A stretch of 64,000 bases of DNA from Pantoea sp. A4 (GCF_000295955.2 NZ_ALXE01000028.1:53770-117769), one strand, 5' to 3'. Positions 1-9,435 are shown, counted from the first letter of the stretch. Made by a program: numbers and translations. The notes: a model not told the origin generated them from the sequence alone.

Positions 1-1
1 T

Positions 2-340
2 GGCGATGAGGAGAGTCGACGGATCGAATACCGGGTGGCGGGTGCAGATGCCAACCCCTACCTGGTGGTGGCGACGGTGCTGGCGGGAATGCTGCATGGC
101 CTCGATGTTCAGCTTCCTTTACCTAATCCGGTGACGGGCAATGGTCATGAAGCCGAAGGGATCCCCTTGCCAGTGCGTCAAAGCGATGCGCTGTATGAGT
201 TTGAGAACAGCTATCCGCTACAGTTGCTGTTAGGGGAACGCTTTAGCGCCGTCTGGTATGCCTGTAAAAGCCATGAGTTACAGCAATTTGAGCGCTTGAT
301 CACAGCCACAGAAATTGACTGGATGCTGAAAAACGCCTGA
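2..340 (+). CDS. Glutamine synthetase family protein, C-terminal part
   Basis: Partial gene, cut by the window edge; frame 2 is open from base 2 to the stop at 338-340. The visible 112 residues begin with RRIEYRVAGADANPYL, the conserved segment of the glutamine synthetase catalytic domain in which an Arg contacts glutamate and an ANPYL stretch follows. The family ligates glutamate to ammonia or, in PuuA-type members, to an amine such as putrescine using ATP. Lying just upstream of a putrescine importer, it could be a gamma-glutamyl-amine synthetase; that is inference, because the substrate-defining N-terminal part is outside the window. A good terminator follows, so it is not cotranscribed with plaP. 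Confidence 0.85.
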   Translation, partial: GDEESRRIEYRVAGADANPYLVVATVLAGMLHGLDVQLPLPNPVTGNGHEAEGIPLPVRQSDALYEFENSYPLQLLLGERFSAVWYACKSHELQQFERLITATEIDWMLKNA

Positions 341-403
341 CATAAATTGAGGCTTGCCCTCAGCGAAACACCAGGGCAAAATACCCGGCCTGTAAAAAGA
401 GAC

Positions 404-437
404 ATAACCGACGCTAATGACGTCGGTTATTTTTTTG
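404..437 (+). terminator. Intrinsic terminator after the glutamine-synthetase-like gene
   Basis: Ten-base-pair stem ataaccgacg/cgtcggttat with a 7-nt loop, followed by a run of seven T. It ends the upstream transcription unit and separates it from plaP. Confidence 0.85.
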
Positions 438-612
438 CATGTATTTTGTCCGAATTGAATGAGGCCGGTACTTAAACCGGGTAGATAATCACCACAACCA
501 CGCTCAGGGCGTGCATTGAGGATTTTAAAGATGGGAATGCATTCGCATATGCTTACTTACGTAAGCAGTCGCTTTCGTGATGACTACGGCGCCCTGCAGG
601 GAGGTCTGATCC

Positions 613-1971
613 ATGTCGCATAACACCACCCCAGCACCACAGCGTGCACAACTGAAGAAGACTTTGACGCTTCTGCCCGTCGTAATGATTGGTCTGGCTT
701 ACATGCAGCCGATGACCCTGTTTGATACCTTCGGTATCGTAACAAATCTTACTGCCGGTCACGTCGCAACGGCCTATGCCTTTGCCTTGATTGCTATCCT
801 GTTTACTGCCGTGAGTTACGGTCAGCTGGTACGCCGCTTCCCATCTGCGGGCTCCGCTTACACCTATGCTCAAAAGGCCATCAGTCCGCATCTTGGCTTT
901 ATGGTAGGTTGGTCATCACTGCTGGACTATCTGTTCATGCCGATGATCAACATCCTGCTGGCTAAAAGTTACTTTGAAACGCTTATCCCCGGTGTCCCAT
1001 CGTGGATATTCGTGGTGCTGCTGGTTGGTTTTATGACCCTGTCGAACCTGAAAGGGATCAAAACCGTAGCGAACTTCAACAGTGTGATTGTATGGCTGCA
1101 GGTTGTGGTCATGGCAGGGATCACCGGTATGGTGATTTATGGCGTTGCCCACGGTGTTGGCGACGGCACGCTGTTGAGTTCAAAACCGTTCTGGTCTGAT
1201 GATGCGCATGTGGTGCCGATGATTACCGGTGCGACTATCCTGTGCTTCTCCTTCCTTGGTTTTGACGGTATCAGTTCGCTGTCAGAAGAGACCAAAGACG
1301 CCGAGCGTACCATTCCACGCGCCATTTTCCTGACCGCGTTGATTGGTGGGGTGATCTTTATTGCCGTGTCTTACTTCCTGCAACTCTATTTCCCGGACGT
1401 GGCGCGTTTCCATGACCCGGACTCTTCACAGCCTGAAATCATGCTGTTTGTTGCCGGTCGTGCGTTGCAGTTTGGCATTCTGATCTTCTCTGTGGTGACA
1501 GTTCTGGCCTCAGGTATGGCGGCACACGCTGGCGTTTCACGCCTGATGTACGTCATGGGCCGTGACGGCGTATTCCCGGAGCGTTTCTTCGGTTATATCA
1601 GCCCGAAATGGCACACGCCTTCCCTGAACGTGCTGCTGGTGGGTGCGATTGCGCTGTTAGCGATCAACTTCGACCTGGTCACTGCCACGGCGCTGTGTAA
1701 CTTCGGTGCGCTGGTCGCGTTTACCTTTGTAAACGTCTCCGTATTTGCGCAGTTCTGGGTGCGTGAAAAACGTCGTAACACCCTGAAGGATCACATCAAC
1801 TTCCTGCTGTTGCCACTGTGTGGCGTAATCACAGTGGGTGCGTTGTGGGTTAACCTCGAAGAGAGCGCGATGGTGCTGGGCCTGATCTGGGCAGCCGTCG
1901 GCATCGTGTACCTGGCAATGGTAACCAAAGTGTTCCGCGAACCGGTTCCGCAGTACAGCGAAGAGATCTGA
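613..1971 (+). CDS. plaP: Putrescine importer PlaP (APC superfamily)
   Basis: Inner-membrane amino acid/polyamine permease, proton-motive-force-driven putrescine importer. The 452 residues match the E. coli PlaP (YeeF) length, with about twelve hydrophobic segments. The early stretch PVVMIGLAYMQPMTLFDTFG and the GFDGISSLSEET motif near residue 220 are typical of the PuuP/PlaP branch of the APC superfamily. The start is ATG with a strong ribosome site (cagggagg, 597-604). It is flanked by sbcB as in E. coli, and a shared terminator follows. E. coli PlaP supports putrescine uptake that promotes surface motility; the same role here is inferred. Confidence 0.93.
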   Translation: MSHNTTPAPQRAQLKKTLTLLPVVMIGLAYMQPMTLFDTFGIVTNLTAGHVATAYAFALIAILFTAVSYGQLVRRFPSAGSAYTYAQKAISPHLGFMVGWSSLLDYLFMPMINILLAKSYFETLIPGVPSWIFVVLLVGFMTLSNLKGIKTVANFNSVIVWLQVVVMAGITGMVIYGVAHGVGDGTLLSSKPFWSDDAHVVPMITGATILCFSFLGFDGISSLSEETKDAERTIPRAIFLTALIGGVIFIAVSYFLQLYFPDVARFHDPDSSQPEIMLFVAGRALQFGILIFSVVTVLASGMAAHAGVSRLMYVMGRDGVFPERFFGYISPKWHTPSLNVLLVGAIALLAINFDLVTATALCNFGALVAFTFVNVSVFAQFWVREKRRNTLKDHINFLLLPLCGVITVGALWVNLEESAMVLGLIWAAVGIVYLAMVTKVFREPVPQYSEEI

Positions 1972-1990
1972 TTCTCTTTTGGCAAAATAA

Positions 1991-2020
1991 AAACAGCGGC
2001 TTATAGCCGCTGTTTTTTTA
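1991..2020. terminator. Bidirectional terminator between plaP and sbcB
   Basis: Perfect stem aaacagcggc/gccgctgttt with a ttata loop and a T run on the plus side; the A run on the left gives a U run on the minus strand too. It sits between the convergent plaP and sbcB. Confidence 0.85.
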
Positions 2021-2069
2021 TGGGGTGCAAGGTGTTATGTGGGTAACAAACCCTGACGGGCCAATGGGG

Positions 2070-3497
2070 TTAAGACACCAGCCCCTGCACATACTGCCAC
2101 AGCGCTTTAAGCTGCTTCATCTTCTCTGCATCCTGTTCATGCAGGCTCGCTAACGACTCCAGCTCCAGCATAAAGGCCTGAACCCGCTCCGGGGTGAACA
2201 CCTCACGTCGGTGCTGTAACCAGCGCTGCTGCTCGGCGTCATCCAGCGTGCCGGGGAAGTTGCGCGCGCGATAGCGGAACAGCAAACGCGCAATGCGCCC
2301 ATCGTTAAAGCTCAGATCCAACGCAGGCAAATTGGCCGAATCGGTTTGGCGAATAATGTTCATGCCTGCGCGGTCAGCGTCACTGAAGAAGCCATCATAC
2401 AGCTGCGCATCAACGTTCTCTGACGGTGTAAAAGGCTCCGCTTCTGCAAACAGCGTCACCAGCTTCTCGCGCAGCTCCGGGTGGCTACGCAGCACGGCAA
2501 GGTTATCCAGACAGTGCTGACGATCAATCCCTAAGCGCGTGGCGTCTTCCGGGCGCAAAGTGTTGGCTGGTGCCAGCACCGGGCATTTATTGATGTGCAC
2601 CAACTTCACCGGCACCGCGGCCAAATCACCCAGCTCGCTTTTAGCGGTATACAGGCGCTCTCTCAGTTCACTGGCGTTGAGATCAAGCAGCGGGGCCATG
2701 TCGCCCGCCAGATCCACCATAATCACGGCGTTCTTGTTCTCTGGATGCCATGCCAGCGGCACAACCCAACTGGTGTTGCCACGAGCGGCACCAAACATAC
2801 CGGAAACGTGCACCAGCGGTTTCATTTGTGGGATATCGATAAGCGTGATCAGCTTATTTTTATTACGATGGGTGTAGAGGAACTCAAACAGCTTTGGCTG
2901 TTTTTCTTTTACCAGCTTCGCCATGGCAATGGTGGCGTGTACGTCTGACATCGCATCGTGCGCGTTTTCATGGGCCACGCCGTTGGCTTTGGTCAGGTGT
3001 TCGAGGCGGAAGCTGGGGAAACCGTCATCGTTTTCTGGCCAGACAATCCCTTCCGGGCGCAGCGCGTAGCAGGCACGCATCACATCCAGCAGGTCCCAAC
3101 GCGAATTGCCGTTCTGCCAGCTCCAGGCGTAAGGATCGAAAAAGTTACGATACAGCAGGTGGCGCGTGACCTCGTCATCAAAACGTACGTTGTTATAGCC
3201 GACAATACAGGTCTGCGGCTCGGTAAACAGCCCGTGAATACGCGCTGCAAAATCTGCTTCGTTAACCCCGCGAGCCTGTGCGACCTGTGGCGTGATGCCG
3301 GTAATCATCACCGCTTCTGGATGCGGCAGATAGTCGTCCGCCGGACGGCAATAAAACACCTCGGGTTCTGCTACCGAATTAAACGCTAAATCCGTGCGCA
3401 GGGCGGCAAACTGTGCCGGACGATCCAGCGCTGGGCTGGTCCCGAAGGTTTCATAATCGTGAAATAAAAAGCTAGGCGAGGGGCTGGCGTTCGGCAA
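2070..3497 (-). CDS. sbcB: Exodeoxyribonuclease I
   Basis: 3'-to-5' single-strand DNA exonuclease acting in mismatch repair and recombination. At 475 residues it equals E. coli SbcB. The exonuclease domain comes first: FHDYETFG carries the first two catalytic acids (DxE, about residues 14-16), YNNVRFDDE the third region, and HDAMSDVHAT the last His/Asp pair of the DEDDh set near residue 180. SH3-like and helical domains follow. The only start in frame near the conserved N terminus is TTG at 3497 (an ATT precedes it), with a weak ribosome site. It is divergent from dacD and convergent with plaP, as in E. coli. Confidence 0.96.
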   Translation of the reverse strand: MPNASPSPSFLFHDYETFGTSPALDRPAQFAALRTDLAFNSVAEPEVFYCRPADDYLPHPEAVMITGITPQVAQARGVNEADFAARIHGLFTEPQTCIVGYNNVRFDDEVTRHLLYRNFFDPYAWSWQNGNSRWDLLDVMRACYALRPEGIVWPENDDGFPSFRLEHLTKANGVAHENAHDAMSDVHATIAMAKLVKEKQPKLFEFLYTHRNKNKLITLIDIPQMKPLVHVSGMFGAARGNTSWVVPLAWHPENKNAVIMVDLAGDMAPLLDLNASELRERLYTAKSELGDLAAVPVKLVHINKCPVLAPANTLRPEDATRLGIDRQHCLDNLAVLRSHPELREKLVTLFAEAEPFTPSENVDAQLYDGFFSDADRAGMNIIRQTDSANLPALDLSFNDGRIARLLFRYRARNFPGTLDDAEQQRWLQHRREVFTPERVQAFMLELESLASLHEQDAEKMKQLKALWQYVQGLVS

Positions 3498-3707
3498 AAT
3501 AGGGTTCCGCTGTGGCTGAATATCGGCAAAGCGTCATGGTAAACCAAATCGCCTCGGGTCTAAAGCGCTTGCCCGGAAGTTGCGCACTGTCTCCAGCCTG
3601 GCGACATAAATTTGCGCAGTCACACTTTTTTTCAATTTATCTAACCTATTCAGCGCAATATGCCGTAAAAAGTGCGGTTGTTTAGCCCGTTTAATGAGGA
3701 TGAAGTG

Positions 3708-4877
3708 TTGAAAAGGCGTCTGTTAATTACTGTTACTGGCATGTTGGTTTGGGCAGCGGCTGCCCATGCGGATGATAACACCATGCCTTTCCCCCTGACG
3801 CCACCTGGCATTGATGCCGCTTCGTGGGTATTGATGGATTCGGCCACCGGCCAGGTGTTAACTGCGGGTAGCCCGGATGAGCGCCGCAACCCTGCCAGCC
3901 TGACCAAGCTGATGACCGGCTATGTGGTCGACCGCGCGGTGGATCAACACAAAATTTCCCTGAACGATGTGGTTACGGTGGGTAAAGATGCCTGGGCGGC
4001 CGGTAATCCGGTGTTCAAAGGCTCCTCACTGATGTTTATCAAACCTGGCGATAAGATCACCGTGCGCGATCTGAGCCGTGGCGTGATCATTGATTCCGGT
4101 AATGATGCCTGCGTGGCGCTGGCCGACTATGTCGCTGGCAGCCAGCAGAGCTTCGTCACCATGATGAACTACTACGTGCAGAAGCTGGGCCTGCAAAATA
4201 CCCACTTCGAAACGGTACATGGTCTGGATGCACCGGGTCAGTTCTCCAGTGCTCTGGATATCGCTAAAATCTCACGCGCCATCATCAACGGTGAGCCTGA
4301 GTTCTACGCCATGTACAGCGAGAAAACCCTGAGCTGGAACGGCATCAACCAGAACAACCGTAACGGCCTGCTGTGGGATAACAGCCTGCATGTGGATGGT
4401 CTGAAAACCGGTCACACCGAAACCGCGGGCTTCAACATTGTGGCCTCGAACGTGGTAGATGGTCAGCGTCTGATTGCGGTAGTGATGGGCGGTAAGAGCT
4501 CTAAAGGGCGTGAAGAGCAGGCGCGTAAACTGCTGGTCTGGGGCCAGAGCAACTTTACGACCGTGCAGCTGTTCCACGCCGGGAAGAAAATCGGTAGCGA
4601 AAATGTCTGGTACGGCAACCCGCATCAGGTAGATGTGGGTACCGCAGAAGATGAATCTATTACCGTGCCACGCAGTGAAGCGCAGAACATCAAAGCCAAA
4701 TATGTTCTGTCTGGTAAAGAGCTCGATGCGCCATTGAATGCGGGTCAGGTCATCGGTGAAATCCAGGTGATGGATAAAGATAAGCAGATCGGCAGCTATC
4801 CGTTAGTCGCGCTGAATCCGGTGGATAAAGCCGGCATTGTGACGCGCCTGATTGACTACGTGAAACAAAAAATCTAA
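3708..4877 (+). CDS. dacD: D-alanyl-D-alanine carboxypeptidase (penicillin-binding protein 6b)
   Basis: Periplasmic DD-carboxypeptidase that trims the terminal D-Ala from peptidoglycan pentapeptides. The protein begins with a signal peptide (LKRRLLITV...AAAHA). The active-site SLTK motif is in NPASLTKLMTGY, SGN in DSGNDACVALADY, and KTG in VDGLKTGHTETAG. The C-terminal PBP5-like domain ends in an amphipathic helix (IVTRLIDYVKQKI) that would anchor it to the inner membrane. I chose TTG at 3708 because gagga lies 7 nt upstream and the protein then starts LKRR, matching E. coli DacD; a longer frame from GTG at 3672 adds residues with no signal-peptide logic. 389 residues. Confidence 0.93.
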   Translation: MKRRLLITVTGMLVWAAAAHADDNTMPFPLTPPGIDAASWVLMDSATGQVLTAGSPDERRNPASLTKLMTGYVVDRAVDQHKISLNDVVTVGKDAWAAGNPVFKGSSLMFIKPGDKITVRDLSRGVIIDSGNDACVALADYVAGSQQSFVTMMNYYVQKLGLQNTHFETVHGLDAPGQFSSALDIAKISRAIINGEPEFYAMYSEKTLSWNGINQNNRNGLLWDNSLHVDGLKTGHTETAGFNIVASNVVDGQRLIAVVMGGKSSKGREEQARKLLVWGQSNFTTVQLFHAGKKIGSENVWYGNPHQVDVGTAEDESITVPRSEAQNIKAKYVLSGKELDAPLNAGQVIGEIQVMDKDKQIGSYPLVALNPVDKAGIVTRLIDYVKQKI

Positions 4878-4953
4878 TGCGTGGGGCGGCTGGTGAAGAC
4901 CACTGGCCGCCACTTGCAAACAGATTGTTATCTGAACGTTTCCCCGCTGTTTT

Positions 4954-5009
4954 AAAGGCGTTTCACGCTTGCTCAATAGTGACATGCTGACAAAATAAAC
5001 GCCTTTTTT
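4954..5009 (+). terminator. Possible terminator after dacD
   Basis: Inverted repeat aaaggcgttt (4954-4963) and aaacgccttt (4997-5006), followed by further T residues. The 33-nt spacer is long for an intrinsic terminator, so confidence is moderate. Confidence 0.45.
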
Positions 5010-5083
5010 CTCGTTTCTACGGTTATTTCTCAGAGAGGCAACCGCTACACTAGCGGCTCGGCTTTTATTCACGGAACACCGTT

Positions 5084-6142
5084 TTGCGTCCCGACAAACC
5101 CATTTCAAAACTCGAATTCTGGTTTTATCGTCACTATCGCAGCGTGCATGGCGTGCGTATTGCCATCGCGTTTGTGCTGTCGTTTCTGTTTGTCCGGATC
5201 ACGGACATCCCCGAAGGCACCTGGCCGCTGATTACCCTGGTGGTGGTGATGGGGCCGATCTCGACCTGGGGTAACGTTTTCCCACGTGCGGTACAGCGTA
5301 TTGGCGGCACCATTGCCGGTTCCATTTCGGGTCTGATTGCCCTGAAGTTAGAGTTAATCTCCCTGCCGGTTATGCTGGTGTGGTGCGCGGTGGTGATGTT
5401 TGCCTGTGGCTTCCTGACCCTGGGTAAACACCCCTACATGGCGCTGCTGATCGGCATTACGCTTAGCGTGGTGGTTGGCTCACCCGCCGGGGATTTCACC
5501 ATGGCGCTGTGGCGCGGTGGTGACGTGATTCTGGGGTCGCTCATGGCGCTGATGTTCAGCGCCGTGTGGGCGCAGCGGGCTTACACGCACTGGCGTATTC
5601 AGCTCAGCGATGCGCTGGGTGAAATGGCGAAAATTTATCACGCCGGTTTCTCCGCCAATCTGGTTGAGAAGCCACGACTCAATAAGCCGTTTCAGAAGCT
5701 GCTCTCCAACGTCATTAAAATGCGTGCGCTGCTGGTGCCCTCCAGCAAAGAGACGCGCATTCCGAAGTCGGTGTTTGAGGCGATCCAAACCACGAATCGT
5801 AATATGGTGACCACCATTGAACTCCAGGTGAATGCGTGGTGGGCTTCGCGGGAGAGCCACCTGCTGTTACTGAATGCACCGGGGTTACGTCGCTTGCAGC
5901 AAACCACCGAAAATACCCTGCGTGCGCTGTCACAGTTGGCCATTCATGGTAAAAGCGAAGAAGTCACCGCCAGCAGCCATGAACTGGCGGTATTAAGCGC
6001 CGAACTCAAAGCCCTGATTGCCGAAGCAGGCAGCGACAAACTGCAAGAAACGCCGATTCACGGCTATTTATGGCTCAGCCTGGAGCTGGCTAAGCAGCTG
6101 GAGCGCATCACCGACTTAATGAAACTGGCGCTGCGCAAATAA
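5084..6142 (+). CDS. yeeA: FUSC family inner-membrane protein YeeA
   Basis: 352 residues, the same length as E. coli YeeA. The N-terminal half holds about six membrane segments in two runs (residues 20-80 and 95-160), including EGTWPLITLVVVMGPISTWG. The C-terminal half is a soluble helical domain with SSKETRIPKSVFEAIQTTNRN. It belongs to the fusaric-acid-resistance-like family; E. coli YeeA has no firmly assigned substrate. The start is TTG at 5084, giving LRPDKPISKLEFW. In E. coli sbmC lies between dacD and yeeA; here only about 200 nt separate them and no sbmC frame is present. Confidence 0.88.
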   Translation: MRPDKPISKLEFWFYRHYRSVHGVRIAIAFVLSFLFVRITDIPEGTWPLITLVVVMGPISTWGNVFPRAVQRIGGTIAGSISGLIALKLELISLPVMLVWCAVVMFACGFLTLGKHPYMALLIGITLSVVVGSPAGDFTMALWRGGDVILGSLMALMFSAVWAQRAYTHWRIQLSDALGEMAKIYHAGFSANLVEKPRLNKPFQKLLSNVIKMRALLVPSSKETRIPKSVFEAIQTTNRNMVTTIELQVNAWWASRESHLLLLNAPGLRRLQQTTENTLRALSQLAIHGKSEEVTASSHELAVLSAELKALIAEAGSDKLQETPIHGYLWLSLELAKQLERITDLMKLALRK

Positions 6143-6300
6143 CGCTCAAAGACAATCACTTAATGCGAAGATTGATTTGTTTGCGCTAAGATAAGGCCCA
6201 GTCCGATTTACGCTGTTAACATGGCTTTGCGGTGTTGGTGCCGCTAAGCTGTACGTGACGACTTGCTGCCTGTGCAACAGGCATAGAAAAAGGTGCCCCA

Positions 6301-6621
6301 ATGGATAATGCCAAACAATCATTTCAGGACGTGCTGGAGTTTGTGCGGATGTTTCGCCGTAAAAACAAGCTGCAGCGTGAAATTGTCGATAACGAGAAGA
6401 AAGTGCGCGATAACCAAAAGCGCGTACTGCTGCTGGACAACCTCAGCGAATACCTCAAGCCTGGCATGAGCATTGAAGCGGTACAGGAAATTATCGCCAG
6501 CATGCGCGCAGACTATGAAGATCGCGTTGATGAATACATCATCAAAAATGCCGATCTGTCAAAAGAGCGCCGTGAGCTGTCGAAAAAACTCAAAGCCATG
6601 GGTGAACCTAAGCCTGAGTAA
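6301..6621 (+). CDS. tmaR: PTS system regulator TmaR (DUF496)
   Basis: 106 residues, almost entirely helical and charged, predicted coiled coil. It is highly similar to E. coli TmaR (YeeX): [20 protein letters not shown] at the start, [17 protein letters not shown] in the middle. In E. coli this protein clusters at the cell pole, is phosphorylated on Tyr72 and sequesters PTS enzyme I; the tyrosine is conserved here in [11 protein letters not shown] (Tyr72). It follows yeeA in the same direction after about 160 nt, as in E. coli. Confidence 0.94.
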   Translation: MDNAKQSFQDVLEFVRMFRRKNKLQREIVDNEKKVRDNQKRVLLLDNLSEYLKPGMSIEAVQEIIASMRADYEDRVDEYIIKNADLSKERRELSKKLKAMGEPKPE

Positions 6622-6630
6622 GCTTCCCAC

Positions 6631-6652
6631 GACAGCGGGGCAACCCGCTGTC
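6631..6652. terminator. Hairpin between tmaR and the lacI-like gene
   Basis: Nine-base-pair stem gacagcggg/cccgctgtc with a gcaa loop between two convergent genes; it overlaps the stop codon of the lacI-like gene. There is no T run on either side, so termination is only suggested. Confidence 0.4.
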
Positions 6653-7640
6653 AGTTCACCGGCCTGCCGGTGGTCTCGCGAATGATCAATGTCGCCTTCA
6701 ATGCTTCTTCCGTCTGCTTTTCCCCCTGCAATTGCGCCACTATCCGCGTGACGCTCACCGCGCCGAGTTGCTGTAAATCCTGCCGAACGGTGGTTAACGC
6801 CGGTTGATACCACGCACTTTCCGCGGTGTCGTCGTAGCCGATCAGTGACATCTGTTGTGGAATGGCAATGCCACGCTGATGCAGCGCGCGCATCGCGCCC
6901 AGCGCCATCTGATCGTTCGCCACCAGAAGCGCCTGCGGCAACAGGGGTTGCGTAGCGATCGCGGTATAGCCAGATGCGGCACTCCAGTCACCTTGCAGCA
7001 CACACTCCGCGAGCAATTCATGCTGAGCTAACGCCTGTTGCCAGGCGGCAAATCGTGCCTGGGCGGCAACGGAATCCGCAGGGCCGTTGAGAATGCCTAT
7101 GCGCTGGTGCCCTAACGCCACCAGATGGTCAACGGCCAACTGCGCGCCAACGTGGGCGGGGTAGAGGCACTTAGCGACCTCGGCTTGCTCCTCGGTATCC
7201 AGAAACAACACCGGTTTCTCCCCACAGCGCTGTTGCAGCGTTTCCGCTTCGCCTGCGGACAGCGGCAGGTTGATCAGTAACCCGTCTACGCGCTGGGCTA
7301 ACAGTTCACTCACCGTATCGGCGGCCGTTCCCCGGTTGCCCATAGCAATCACCAGCCGGTAACCGGCGACAGCGGCACTGTGCTGAATGGCGGAGGCAAT
7401 CTGAGCGGGTGCCAGCAAAGCTAAATCACTGGTCGCCAGCCCCAGGGTGCGGCTCTGCTTGCCCGCTAACTGCTGCGCAACGCGATTAGGAATGTAATTA
7501 AGCTGCTGCATCGCCGCCGCCACTTTGTCACGCGTGGCATCAGCCACCTGATGAGGTGTATTCAGCACCCGGGAAACGGTTTGATAGGAGACGCCCGCAA
7601 GGCGAGCTACATCATTCAGGGTGGCACTGCGTGCTGTCAT
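6651..7640 (-). CDS. LacI-type repressor, dimeric, close to the lac repressor
   Basis: 329 residues from ATG at 7640 (upstream cggaga; the longer frame from 7688 adds a non-conserved leader). The N-terminal HTH has the lac repressor recognition helix with Tyr19, Gln20 and Arg24 in GVSYQTVSRV, and the hinge NYIPNRVAQQLAGKQS is the same as in LacI. The effector domain keeps the residues that contact galactosides in LacI: Asp in LFLD (148), Arg196, Trp219 in GDWSA, Asn242 in LLVANDQMALGAM and Asp in GYDDT (271). The C-terminal tetramerisation helix of E. coli LacI is missing, so a dimer is expected. No lacZ, lacY or galactosidase lies nearby; its target is unknown. Confidence 0.85.
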   Translation of the reverse strand: MTARSATLNDVARLAGVSYQTVSRVLNTPHQVADATRDKVAAAMQQLNYIPNRVAQQLAGKQSRTLGLATSDLALLAPAQIASAIQHSAAVAGYRLVIAMGNRGTAADTVSELLAQRVDGLLINLPLSAGEAETLQQRCGEKPVLFLDTEEQAEVAKCLYPAHVGAQLAVDHLVALGHQRIGILNGPADSVAAQARFAAWQQALAQHELLAECVLQGDWSAASGYTAIATQPLLPQALLVANDQMALGAMRALHQRGIAIPQQMSLIGYDDTAESAWYQPALTTVRQDLQQLGAVSVTRIVAQLQGEKQTEEALKATLIIRETTGRPVN

Positions 7641-7733
7641 TATCGTCTCCGGGATTAAGAGGAGAGGAGTGTAACAGTCGCAGCGCAAAGCGGGAACAGC
7701 CGCACCTTTATGGGGCGCGGCTCAGGTGTGCTA

Positions 7734-8645
7734 TTAGCCCTGCTGGTAAACCTGGAGATTCACATACACCGCATTCAACAGCGGCGTACTCAGGCCATTG
7801 CGGCGGGCGCGATGCAGCAGATCGCCAATGATCTGATCGGCTTCAATGCGATAGCCCTGGGTTAAATCACGATACATAGAGGAGGTCATTGCGGTCTCGG
7901 GATTGTTCAGCCATTGGTAAATCCCGGCAGTGACCGCGGGACGCGGACGATAGCCATCAGCCGTAATGACACTCAATATTTCACTGAACAACGCCTGTAA
8001 CAAGGCTTCACCTCCCTCAGATCGCAGCACCTGCTGGGTATTGCCGCGCGCCAGACAGGTAACGGCTCCGAGTGTGCTCAGCAACAGCCATTTTTCCCAC
8101 AGCTCAGTGATAATATCGGCGCTGGGGAACAGATCGAACTGCGGCGTGCGCAAAGCCTCTTCAACCTGTGCCAGACGCGGATCGTCGCGGTTATCCAGCG
8201 TGCCGAAGTAAAGCTGATGCAGGCGAGAAAGTTGGATAATTTCACCCTGATCACCCAGCGTGGCATGAATTTTACACATACCTCCCAGCACCCGATGATC
8301 GCCAAAACGCGCGCGCAGCAGATCCAGATGCCGCATGCCGTTCAGCAGCGGCAAGATCAATGTCTCTTCACCCACCGCAGGGACGATATCTTGCAGTGCT
8401 TGTTCCAGTGCAAAACTTTTCACACTCAGGATGATCAGATCAAACGACGTGGTCAGCTCTGCGGCTTGCAGCCACTGCGGGCGCAGGATCTCCGTGCTTT
8501 CCGGGGTTTGCAGTACCAGACCAAACTGTTGCAGCTGCTGATGGCGGCGCTCACGCACCAGGAAAGTGACATCCCGCCCGGCCTGTGCCAGACGCGCGCC
8601 AAAATAGCCTCCGGTTGCTCCGGCTCCTACAATTAAAATGCGCAT
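7734..8645 (-). CDS. 2-dehydropantoate 2-reductase (PanE/ApbA family)
   Basis: 303 residues from ATG at 8645 (agggaa in front). The N-terminal Rossmann motif MRILIVGAGATGGYFGARLA binds NADP; LSVKSF, LPLLNG and the helical C-terminal domain with ELWEKWLLLSTLGAVTCL (containing the family's catalytic Lys-type motif WEKW) fit ketopantoate reductases, which make pantoate for coenzyme A. Enterobacteria usually carry panE elsewhere, so this may be a paralogue acting on another 2-keto acid. It is 93 nt upstream of the LacI-like gene, same strand, possibly cotranscribed. Confidence 0.8.
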   Translation of the reverse strand: MRILIVGAGATGGYFGARLAQAGRDVTFLVRERRHQQLQQFGLVLQTPESTEILRPQWLQAAELTTSFDLIILSVKSFALEQALQDIVPAVGEETLILPLLNGMRHLDLLRARFGDHRVLGGMCKIHATLGDQGEIIQLSRLHQLYFGTLDNRDDPRLAQVEEALRTPQFDLFPSADIITELWEKWLLLSTLGAVTCLARGNTQQVLRSEGGEALLQALFSEILSVITADGYRPRPAVTAGIYQWLNNPETAMTSSMYRDLTQGYRIEADQIIGDLLHRARRNGLSTPLLNAVYVNLQVYQQG

Positions 8646-8916
8646 AGTTTCCCTGTCTTTGTGGTGTCTGAAGCTTAACACCTTAAGGTTTTGTGCTGCG
8701 GGATGCCAGCATTGCGGGTGCTGATTTACCTCAGTTTTTTCGGCAAAAAAAGGATTTTTCTCGTCCGATATTATTCATTATTACGCTAACCATAGTTTTA
8801 ATAGAGCTAACCAAAGTGAATATCTGAATTCAGCACAACCATTGCCACTATTGTCGGTTTACATCCGGGAGGGGGAATTTTAATAATCAGCGCAACAGAG
8901 TTAGCCGGATAAAATA

Positions 8917-9435
8917 ATGGCCTCATTGATTCAGGTAGCGCGCGAGACGGATGCAGAGGAAGTCTTTGATTTATTACAACGCGCTTATGCCGCAGTAAAA
9001 GAGTTTGATATTCGGTTTACCATTCTGCAAGGCACGGTAGAAAAAGTGCGTGCAGTGATTGCCACAGAAACCGTACTGCTGTTGAGAAGAGAAGGGCGGG
9101 CTGTCGCCACGGTAACCATTAGAATGCCGTGGGAGCAGGATGACAACGCACCGGTTCATCTGCCCTTTATTCACTGGTTCGCGGTAGATCCTGATTTTAA
9201 ACGTCAGGGTTATGGCACGGAAATATTAACCTGGGCAGAACAGCATTTGCTGGCCGATACGCTGAAAGCCCCTGCGGTTTATTTAGCGACGGCCATTCGT
9301 CATCCCTGGTTGAGCAATATTTATCAAAACCGGGGTTATCAACCCTTTTTCTGGCGTACCAATCCTCTGGGGGAAGAGATGGTATTTCTGCGCAAATCAT
9401 TAAGCGTGAGCGCAGCCATACCGGAACGTACGTAG
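8917..9435 (+). CDS. GNAT family N-acetyltransferase
   Basis: 172 residues. The acetyl-CoA binding motif is visible as FAVDPDFKRQGYGTEILTWAEQHL (about residues 87-110), with the R/Q-x-x-G-x-G/A pattern, and a late NIYQNRGYQPFFWR segment is typical of the fold's end. The family transfers acetyl groups to amines; the substrate here is unknown. It is followed after 43 nt by an ABC transporter operon on the same strand, so it may be the first gene of that operon and modify the imported compound or its product. Confidence 0.78.
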   Translation: MASLIQVARETDAEEVFDLLQRAYAAVKEFDIRFTILQGTVEKVRAVIATETVLLLRREGRAVATVTIRMPWEQDDNAPVHLPFIHWFAVDPDFKRQGYGTEILTWAEQHLLADTLKAPAVYLATAIRHPWLSNIYQNRGYQPFFWRTNPLGEEMVFLRKSLSVSAAIPERT

